In this document: piece by piece, positions 58,463 to 64,000 of the stretch
How positions within the stretch are numbered: the first letter of the stretch is position 1
Layout of the letters: each line of letters starts with the position of its first letter
Source of the DNA: UBA168 sp011055275
Lineage (GTDB): Archaea > Thermoproteota > Thermoprotei_A > Marsarchaeales > UBA168
DNA length: 64,000 nucleotides
Assembly: GCA_046635845.1 (NCBI GenBank)
Contig: JAQQXN010000001.1
Direction: 5' to 3' (one strand)
Position numbers and translations under genes: made by a program
The notes under the pieces: generated by a model
What the model saw: only the letters and a program-made list of their open reading frames with translations
The model's database searches: none
Told to the model about the DNA's origin: nothing

Positions 58463-59746
58463 TTGGCACGCATAAGTGAGCTGGATCGCATACTTGATGT
58501 GACGCGTGCGCAGAACCTGTGGAGGAGGAAGCAGACGATAAATCTAATAGCCTCCGAGAACGTCATGAGCCCCTTGGCCCTCTCCGTTTACGCTAGCGAC
58601 TTTGGCTCCAGGTATGCCGAGGGAACCCCGGGGAAAAGGTTCTACCAGGGAGTTAAATACGTGGACGAGATAGAGACGCTGGCCTCGTCTCTTGTGAATC
58701 AGATATCGGGTTCGTCCTTTAGCGACCTCAGGCCCATTAGCGGCACCATAGCGAACGCGGCCGCTTTCAGGAGCGCCGCGTCATGTGGCGATAAGGCATT
58801 GGTCGTGCCAGTTCAGGCCGGCGCCCACGTTAGTCACACGAAGTTCGGCACGCTTGGGGCCCTGGGAATAGAGCAGATCTTCATGCCCTATGACCCGGCC
58901 AGCTTGAACGTGGATTCGGACAAGGCCATAAAGATGATCTATGAGGTTCGCCCTAAGCTCGTGATCATGGGAGGTAGCCTTTACCTTTTCCCGCACCCTT
59001 TGAAGGAGCTTGCCCCGCACGCGAAAGCTGTGGGAGCTACGGTCATCTACGACGCTGCCCACGTTTACGGGCTCATAACCGGAGGTGCCTGGCCTAATCC
59101 CCTTGATGGAGGCGCCGACATAGTGACGGCTTCTACTCACAAGACGTTTCCGGGCCCTCAGGGAGGAGTTATCCTGTCCAGGAGGGAGGAGGACTTCAAG
59201 GCCGCGTCGAAGTCGATTTTTCCTTGGTTTGTGAGCAACCATCACTTGAACAGGCTTCCTGCCCTCGCGATAACGGCGCTAGAAATGAGGGAATTTGGAA
59301 GGGATTACGCGAACGCGGTAGTTAGAAACGCAAGAAAGCTGGCTGAGTCCCTAGCGGCCAGGGGATTTAGGGTCGTGGGTGAGGGGCTCGGGTACACTAG
59401 AAGCCATCAGGTGGCGGTCGATGTGTCCTCACTGGGTGGGGGAAGCGCGGTTGCGCAAAAGCTAGAGGAGGCCAACATAATAGTCAATAAGAACATGCTT
59501 CCTTGGGACGATCCCTCAAACGTTAAGGACCCAAGCGGGATCAGGATTGGTGTGCAGGAAATGACAAGGTTTGGAATGGGCGGCGATGAGATGGACCAGA
59601 TCGCTGAGCTGATGAAGCAGGTGCTTATGGATGGTAAGGATCCTCATGAGGTCAGAGCGGACGTAGCGAGGCTGAGAGGCTCTTTCCTTTCGGTTAAGTA
59701 CGCTTTTGAGGAAAAGGAGCCCGGCATTTCCTTGCTGGAACTTTAA
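58463..59746 (+). CDS. glyA: Serine hydroxymethyltransferase
   Basis: 427 residues, PLP enzyme. It interconverts serine and glycine while loading C1 on tetrahydromethanopterin or folate. NLIASENVMSPLALSVYASD, GSRYAEGTPGKRFYQGVKYV, and VIYDAAHVYGLITGGAWPNP are typical; ADIVTASTHKTFPGPQGGVI carries the PLP lysine (K227). Archaeal SHMTs of this length use pterins other than folate, which fits the mch gene 1.4 kb upstream. The conserved His before Lys is present (T-H-K). TTG 58463 follows its TATA box. The GNAT gene starts nine bases after its stop. Confidence 0.95.
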   Translation: MARISELDRILDVTRAQNLWRRKQTINLIASENVMSPLALSVYASDFGSRYAEGTPGKRFYQGVKYVDEIETLASSLVNQISGSSFSDLRPISGTIANAAAFRSAASCGDKALVVPVQAGAHVSHTKFGTLGALGIEQIFMPYDPASLNVDSDKAIKMIYEVRPKLVIMGGSLYLFPHPLKELAPHAKAVGATVIYDAAHVYGLITGGAWPNPLDGGADIVTASTHKTFPGPQGGVILSRREEDFKAASKSIFPWFVSNHHLNRLPALAITALEMREFGRDYANAVVRNARKLAESLAARGFRVVGEGLGYTRSHQVAVDVSSLGGGSAVAQKLEEANIIVNKNMLPWDDPSNVKDPSGIRIGVQEMTRFGMGGDEMDQIAELMKQVLMDGKDPHEVRADVARLRGSFLSVKYAFEEKEPGISLLEL

Positions 59747-59755
59747 CGTTGGGGT

Positions 59756-60751
59756 ATGCGGCGACATGAGTTGATGATTCGTCAGCTTAAGGCCAAAGAT
59801 CTGCCGAGCGTGCTGTCTGTCGCGGCGAGTTCGTTCAAGGAGGAGGCCAGGAGACCTGAGGTCATAGGTCCAGGGTTCATAGACGGCATCACCAGGTTTC
59901 CCTCGCTGCAGATAGGGGCGTTTGACGGAGGTCTGATGGTCGGTTTTGCCATAGGCGAGCTTGCTGAAGACTGGGGCGTACTGGATTGGATAGCCGTCAC
60001 GCCGTCTCACCAACGCATGGGCATTGGGTCTGAGTTGCTCAAGCAGTTCGAGCGCAGGATTTCGCTTAGCGGAAGGCAGCGCGTCAGGCTCGGAACGCCG
60101 TTCGCGCTTGATTTTTACGTCAAGATGGGTTATACGTGCGTTGGGACTCAGAGGGTCCTTCAGAAGACAGTGGTTGGGAACGATGAGCCATTTGACAACG
60201 CCTTCTCCATGACTTTGAACGATCTGGTCGACATGCTTGAGGATTTCGAGCTTGATTCCATTAAGTGCTTTTTCAGCTCTTCTTGCGTTGCCGTTGGCAG
60301 GAGAGACGTGGGCGCCGTGCTCGCGACTGAGAACAGGTGGAGCAAGGATGAGATCGACGTCGTCTTTTCGAAGTACGAGGGAGCGGAGTCCCACTTTCTC
60401 CTTTTGTCCCAGCTGGAGGCCAAGGCAAGGCAGAGGGGAGCTTACGTCATCACCGAGAAGTTTGATGAGGCCGAGGTTGGACTCGCTTTGAAAAAAGGCT
60501 GGGAGGAGAGCCGCTCGCCCCTAGCGTGGACCACATACTACATGGAGAAGCGGCTCCGAGCGCGCTTCAGGGCTATTGCCATGATTGCCGAAGACGCGGC
60601 CAACGTAGATAGTGCCAAGAAGAAACCCCTGAAACCTAGGGCGGTTGCGATGAAGCCGCCTGCAAAAGCGCCAAGCGTGCTCCCCGAGCTCACGAACGAG
60701 TTGAAAAGGCCTGCGCGCCTTCCCCTGCCTCCGGGCTCTCTTTGGCTGTAG
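59756..60751 (+). CDS. GNAT-family N-acetyltransferase with C-terminal extension
   Basis: Up to 331 residues. The N-terminal GNAT domain: IRQLKAKDLPSVLSVAASSF, LIGAFDGGLMVGFAIGELAE type strands, LDWIAVTPSHQRMGIGSELL (the R/Q-x-x-G-x-G/A acetyl-CoA loop) and LDFYVKMGYTCVGTQRVLQK. A second region (residues 155-265) resembles a further degenerate GNAT repeat. The last ~70 residues are antisense to the MFS gene, giving a 214-base convergent overlap; homologues probably end near 60560. ATG 59756 or 59774. Follows glyA closely and may be co-transcribed. Acetylation target unknown. Confidence 0.8.
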   Translation: MRRHELMIRQLKAKDLPSVLSVAASSFKEEARRPEVIGPGFIDGITRFPSLQIGAFDGGLMVGFAIGELAEDWGVLDWIAVTPSHQRMGIGSELLKQFERRISLSGRQRVRLGTPFALDFYVKMGYTCVGTQRVLQKTVVGNDEPFDNAFSMTLNDLVDMLEDFELDSIKCFFSSSCVAVGRRDVGAVLATENRWSKDEIDVVFSKYEGAESHFLLLSQLEAKARQRGAYVITEKFDEAEVGLALKKGWEESRSPLAWTTYYMEKRLRARFRAIAMIAEDAANVDSAKKKPLKPRAVAMKPPAKAPSVLPELTNELKRPARLPLPPGSLWL

Positions 60752-61710
60752 GCCATGGACGAAGAGTGATACATGGCGAAGGCCATGCCCCTTCCGGCCT
60801 GTATGGCGAGGAAGGGCGAGGGAACGGAAATGATCGAGTATAAAAAGTAAACCGCTGAAAAAATCAGCGATCCCACCATCATGACTGCGTGGTCTCCCAG
60901 CGCATCGGTAAGCCTTCCTCCCGCATACATGAAGGGAATCTCCGTTGCTGAGCCCGTTGCTATGACGGCACCAACGAGGAAAGTTGAAGCCCCGAGCTTC
61001 CCAAGGTAGATCGGAAGAAACTGATTCCCAGCTCCCGTGGTGAACGATATGGCAAAAACCGAAGAAAGGAAGAGCGCTAGGATACCAATTCCCATGTGGG
61101 AAGATTGAGGTCTCTTTTCGTCTCTTGGTGCTACGGTGCGCGTGTCCTTTCCCAAGACCAGCGGGATAACTGAGATAAGGCTTAGCGAAGAGGCCAGCAG
61201 AAAGGCATCTCTCATGGACCTCAGGGCAACGGCTCCGAAAACGAGGTTGCCAACGGTCCAGCCTATCGATCCCGCCATGCGGAACTTACCCATGCTTTTT
61301 CCCATGCTTTTGTCGGACCCCTCATCAGCTACCATGCTCATGGTCGTGGGCAAAAAGGGGGCAGTTGCGGCGCCGTAGAGCGAGGCCCAAACGCATTCAA
61401 GGGGAAACGTCGCAAGCGTTACCATGGCAATTATGATGGCCCCGCGCGCCGCCACCGAAAGAGCGGCCAAATACTGCCTCCTTCCTCTCAGCGCGTCCGC
61501 GGCCTCGCCGAAAGGCGGCTGAAGCAGGGCGGTGAAGGTCCCTATGAGCCCCCCAACTATTCCCACCTGTATTAGCGAGTAACCTATGGAGTACAGGTAA
61601 ACCTGCAAGAATATGTTGACGACCACTTGACTGGCCCACGTCATGGAATACGAAGAAAACGATGCCGCGAAGGCTGACAGCTTGGGCTTCAATTTTGTAG
61701 CGTGGTCCAC
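60538..61710 (-). CDS. MFS transporter
   Basis: 390 residues, twelve helices. VVNIFLQVYLYSIGYSLIQV begins the first helices; PPFGEAADALRGRRQYLAAL is motif A; AATAPFLPTTMSMVADEGSD and KSMGKFRMAGSIGWTVGNLV match the permease group related to maltose/drug exporters. Second half: LTDALGDHAVMMVGSLIFSA, AGRGMAFAMYHSSSMAYSQR, GGFIATALGFRGFFLALSTL. Start GTG 61710. Complete, so the convergent overlap with the GNAT gene is due to the latter reading on. Confidence 0.88.
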   Translation of the reverse strand: MDHATKLKPKLSAFAASFSSYSMTWASQVVVNIFLQVYLYSIGYSLIQVGIVGGLIGTFTALLQPPFGEAADALRGRRQYLAALSVAARGAIIIAMVTLATFPLECVWASLYGAATAPFLPTTMSMVADEGSDKSMGKSMGKFRMAGSIGWTVGNLVFGAVALRSMRDAFLLASSLSLISVIPLVLGKDTRTVAPRDEKRPQSSHMGIGILALFLSSVFAISFTTGAGNQFLPIYLGKLGASTFLVGAVIATGSATEIPFMYAGGRLTDALGDHAVMMVGSLIFSAVYFLYSIISVPSPFLAIQAGRGMAFAMYHSSSMAYSQREPGGRGRRAGLFNSFVSSGSTLGAFAGGFIATALGFRGFFLALSTLAASSAIMAIALKRARSRFSM

Positions 61711-61822
61711 CTACTTAAAAGAAGATCTAGGCACTTTTTATCACCATCGCTGAAGACCCCATTCATCGGTGCGGTGAGACAGAAAGGAAGCAGTTCAACA
61801 CGTGAATTTCGGCATGTTTCCC

Positions 61823-62055
61823 AAAAAGCCGAAGCGAGGCTCGAACCACGGCGGAAGATATCCCCTTCGAGGGGGTCGCATCGCAGAAGCAAACGAAAGC
61901 GAGCTTAGTGCCCTAGTTGCGGTTTAATCTGTGACCGCAACCTAAGCGCGTTCGCAAGTAGCTTACCCAACGGAGGTGTGTATTGTCCCGCGCAACGCCA
62001 GGGTGAAGGCGCGCCGCTACTGGAAGCCGCGCCCGCAGGGACGGGTAGTTCGTGC
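61823..62055 (+). pseudogene. TnpB C-terminal fragment, copy C, with right-end motif
   Basis: The 421-base gap before the ABC genes holds a third TnpB tail. The zinc-ribbon frame reads, after a stop, CPSCGLICDRNLSAFASSLP and continues to EAAPAGTGS. The first CxxC knuckle is missing, as in copy A, with which it is identical over 52 bases (61879-61930). At the end, CCCG...CGGG (62032-62045) is followed by GGGTAGTTC, the same right-end string as at 47671. Bases 61711-61822 show no gene. Confidence 0.78.
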
Positions 62056-62103
62056 GCTAATTCACCCAAACGATGAGCATTCCCTCGCGTATTTGTGAAA
62101 AGG

Positions 62104-62110
62104 CTTATAG
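62104..62110 (+). promoter_or_regulatory. TATA box of the ABC transporter operon
   Basis: CTTATAG, centred 25 bases before ATG 62132. It marks that ATG as the original start of the ATPase gene, although the frame from it is now interrupted. Confidence 0.6.
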
Positions 62111-62131
62111 GAAATTGATGGCTTGAACTTG

Positions 62132-62907
62132 ATGGCGATCCAAATGGAACTATATTAGAAGGGCTGGATCTGTCTTACGCTTACGACAACGGGCGCATCG
62201 TATTCCAAGGAGTTAACGTTGTAACGTACGGTGACGAGCTCGTCGCCATTGTTGGCCCTTCTGGGATAGGGAAGTCAACCCTGCTCAGGATATTGGGTGG
62301 CTTCATCACTCCGCTTACCGGAGAGGTTAAGCTGCTCGGAAAGAGGGTGACCAAACCCATACCCGAAATCGCGCTAATTCACCAATCCATAGTGACCTTT
62401 CCCTGGATGACTGCGCTTGACAACGTGAAGCTGGCCTTGAAGAGCAGGAAGATCGGCGGCGACGAAGCGGACGCGATGGCAAAGAAAGTGCTCGCGCTCG
62501 TTGGTCTTGAGGGCTCAGAGGGGCTTTACCCAAAGGAGATGAGCGGTGGGATGCGGCAAAGGGTCGCCATAGCCAGGGCGCTGGCAGCCCAACCCATAGT
62601 GCTCTTGATGGATGAGCCCTTCTCGCACTTAGATGAGCTCACTGCGGAAGAGCTCAGGCAGGACATATACAGCATGATATTCAACTCGGACATACCTCTC
62701 AGGTCAGCTGTCCTTGTATCGCACAACCTTTACGAGGTTCTGACGCTTGCCGACAGGGTATACATCCTCAACGGCTCTCCCGCAAAGGTCGTGGGGGAGA
62801 TAAGGGTTGAAATGGAAAGGCCTCGCGATCCTACTTCCCAGAAGTTTTCGGATTATCTCCACGAGCTTAGGAGCTATTTGGCGCCGGTTAAGAGGGAAGT
62901 CGCTTGA
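62132..62907 (+). CDS. ABC transporter ATP-binding subunit (NitT/TauT anion type), 5' frameshift
   Basis: ATPase of a nitrate/sulfonate-type importer. LVAIVGPSGIGKSTLLRILG is Walker A, IALIHQSIVTFPWMTALDNV the Q loop, YPKEMSGGMRQRVAIARALA the signature and IVLLMDEPFSHLDELTAEEL Walker B. Promoter and ATG 62132 open MAIQMELY and then hit a TAG at 62156; the rest of the protein is in another frame that has no ATG, GTG or TTG until 62293, after Walker A. Removing one TA from CTATATTAG (62149-62157) restores MAIQMELLEGLDLSYAY. So this gene is frameshifted or there is a sequence error. Stop overlaps the permease start. Confidence 0.85.
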
Positions 62908-64000
62908 ACCCCTATTGGCTGATACTCCTGGCTACGGTGGCCACAACCGGACGGGTTCTAGGCCTGATAGGCCTGTCGGTGGTCACCGGTTGGTTCTTGG
63001 GCTACGCTGCGATCAAGAGCAAGGTCTTCGAGAACGTCTACATAGCGCTCATAGAGACCCTTGAGTCTGTTCCCGTCATATCCTTTTTCCCCGTGGTTCT
63101 CATCTTCTTCGTATACAACGTTGGAGGTCCTTTGGGCGTTGAACTGGCGGCGGACTTCCTCGTGTTCACAGCGGTGGTTTGGAACATATGGGTCGGCGTT
63201 TACCAGGGATTTAAGACCATACCCAACGAGATGGTGGAGGTTGCCAAGAACTACAACTTGGGTTTCTTCTCGAAGCTCAGGTACGCCTACATCCCCTTTG
63301 CGATGCCAAGGGTTGCAGCAAACCTTTTCCCAAGCATAGCGGACGGGTTCTTCTACATAACTGTCAGCGAGGTGCTAAGCATAGGCACGACCAGTTATTC
63401 CACTTTTGGAATAGGAACGGTGATAGACGATTTCGCGGCAAGTGGCCACATGTTTTACGTTTACGTCTCCCTCATCTTCATAGCCGTGGCGGTGGTGTCC
63501 ACGGTTCTCGCGGCGAGGGAGTTTAGCAAGTACGCCGTGGCCAAGTACGCTTTGGACACAAATCAGCCCATAAGGAAGGGAAGGGGATTGAGGCTGTCCT
63601 ACCTGATGTCAAAGAACCCCTTTCAGAAGCTGTCCTTTTACTCTCTGGCGCACAGGAAACCGGCCCAGAGGCCTAAGGGTTTCCTCGAGCAGCCTGAGGA
63701 GGAGCATCGGAAAAGCTCGCTTAGGTTCCTGCCTGCAGCCGGTGGATTGGCCCTGCTAGCCCTTATCGCTTACGGCAGCTATGAGGTCGTGAGCAGGGTT
63801 TCCATGACCACGTGGCAGACCCTCATATCGATGACCCCGTACTTCCTCTACAACATGGCGGTGGATTACGCCAGGGTTGGCATCATAACCGCGGTGTCTC
63901 TTCTGATAGCCGTGACGGTTGGGTACTACCTTGCGCTGCACGCCAGGGCTGAGGCCTCGCTGATTCCCATAATCCAGTCGCTAAGCGCCTTTCCAGCTCC
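62904..64000 (+). CDS. ABC anion-transport permease, duplicated type (COG4986-like), 3' truncated by window edge
   Basis: The frame is open from TTG 62904 to the last base. Two permease units are visible: the first has NPYWLILLATVATTGRVLGL, LIETLESVPVISFFPVVLIF and EVAKNYNLGFFSKLRYAYIP, the EAA-type loop that docks the ATPase; a linker with KPAQRPKGFLEQPEEEHRKS follows; a second unit starts FLPAAGGLALLALIAYGSYE and is cut off. A fused double permease is known for archaeal ABC anion importers of the nitrate/sulfonate class. It overlaps the ATPase stop. The solute-binding protein is not in view. Confidence 0.85.
   Translation, partial: MNPYWLILLATVATTGRVLGLIGLSVVTGWFLGYAAIKSKVFENVYIALIETLESVPVISFFPVVLIFFVYNVGGPLGVELAADFLVFTAVVWNIWVGVYQGFKTIPNEMVEVAKNYNLGFFSKLRYAYIPFAMPRVAANLFPSIADGFFYITVSEVLSIGTTSYSTFGIGTVIDDFAASGHMFYVYVSLIFIAVAVVSTVLAAREFSKYAVAKYALDTNQPIRKGRGLRLSYLMSKNPFQKLSFYSLAHRKPAQRPKGFLEQPEEEHRKSSLRFLPAAGGLALLALIAYGSYEVVSRVSMTTWQTLISMTPYFLYNMAVDYARVGIITAVSLLIAVTVGYYLALHARAEASLIPIIQSLSAFPA

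Noticed and set aside
58781..60394. Long minus-strand frames over glyA and the GNAT gene
   Set aside because: Complementary to well-supported coding sequence and free of family motifs.
1..64000. CRISPR array or cas genes
   Set aside because: No regularly spaced short repeats and no Cas-like protein were found.

Overview
The window is archaeal. Genes that support this are an archaeal-type PEP carboxylase, an ATP-dependent DNA ligase, methenyl-tetrahydromethanopterin cyclohydrolase, a presenilin-type intramembrane protease, a GlcNAc-1-phosphate transferase of the AglH/GPT type and a two-subunit lipoate ligase. Both tRNA genes lack an encoded CCA. TATA boxes lie about 23-28 bases upstream of many start codons, so most transcripts look leaderless, and TTG and GTG starts are frequent. 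A P-type H+-ATPase and many MFS carriers fit an acidophilic, probably thermophilic heterotroph. A Thermoproteota-related or Thermoplasmata-like acidophile is plausible, but the lineage cannot be fixed from this sequence alone.

Layout. 0-8.5 kb: a truncated amino-acid permease, a divergent nucleotidyltransferase-like protein, glycosyltransferases, a decayed pirin gene, a presenilin-like protease, a Gfo/Idh/MocA oxidoreductase and a diphthine-ammonia-ligase-like enzyme. 8.5-14.3 kb: glycerate 2-kinase, tRNA-Ser(UGA), a sugar-nucleotide epimerase and the proton pump. 14.4-26.6 kb: an envelope and glycan region with a GlcNAc-1-P transferase, DUF354, an inositol-phosphate-synthase-like protein, GalT, GT4 and GT2 enzymes, DUF2304, and two membrane-anchored surface proteins, one carrying a cytosolic winged helix. 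26.7-41 kb: a decayed MFS gene, DNA ligase, two aldo/keto reductases, an M20 hydrolase, a glycogen-debranching-type glycosidase, RNase HI, a class II aldolase, an SLC13 carrier, PEP carboxylase and tRNA-Ala(UGC). 41-46.8 kb: a 2-oxoacid dehydrogenase operon (E1alpha, E1beta, lipoyl domain, E2 core) facing LplA/LplB, then a GH5 glycosidase. 47.9-54.8 kb: a CitG-like protein, a DtxR regulator with a perfect palindromic operator followed by an atypical NRAMP transporter, a third aldo/keto reductase, a MurG-like transferase, MFS and HAD genes. 54.9-64 kb: Mch, a ferritin-like protein and a YgjP-type metallopeptidase sharing one TATA box, SHMT, a GNAT protein, MFS, and an ABC anion importer running off the right edge.

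The genes describe a sugar- and amino-acid-using metabolism: surface glycan building, glycogen or oligosaccharide hydrolysis, glycerate phosphorylation, 2-oxoacid oxidation with lipoate salvage, anaplerosis by PEP carboxylase, and C1 transfer through SHMT and Mch.

Almost every long gene-free stretch holds wreckage. Six loci carry fragments of IS200/IS605-type TnpB. Decayed pirin, MFS and possibly FAD-linked oxidase genes are also present. The features most worth checking are the amber-split E2, a two-base insertion that breaks the start of an ABC ATPase, the direct repeats flanking a DUF2304-MFS cassette, the DtxR-NRAMP regulon with lost metal-site motifs, and several long convergent gene overlaps.
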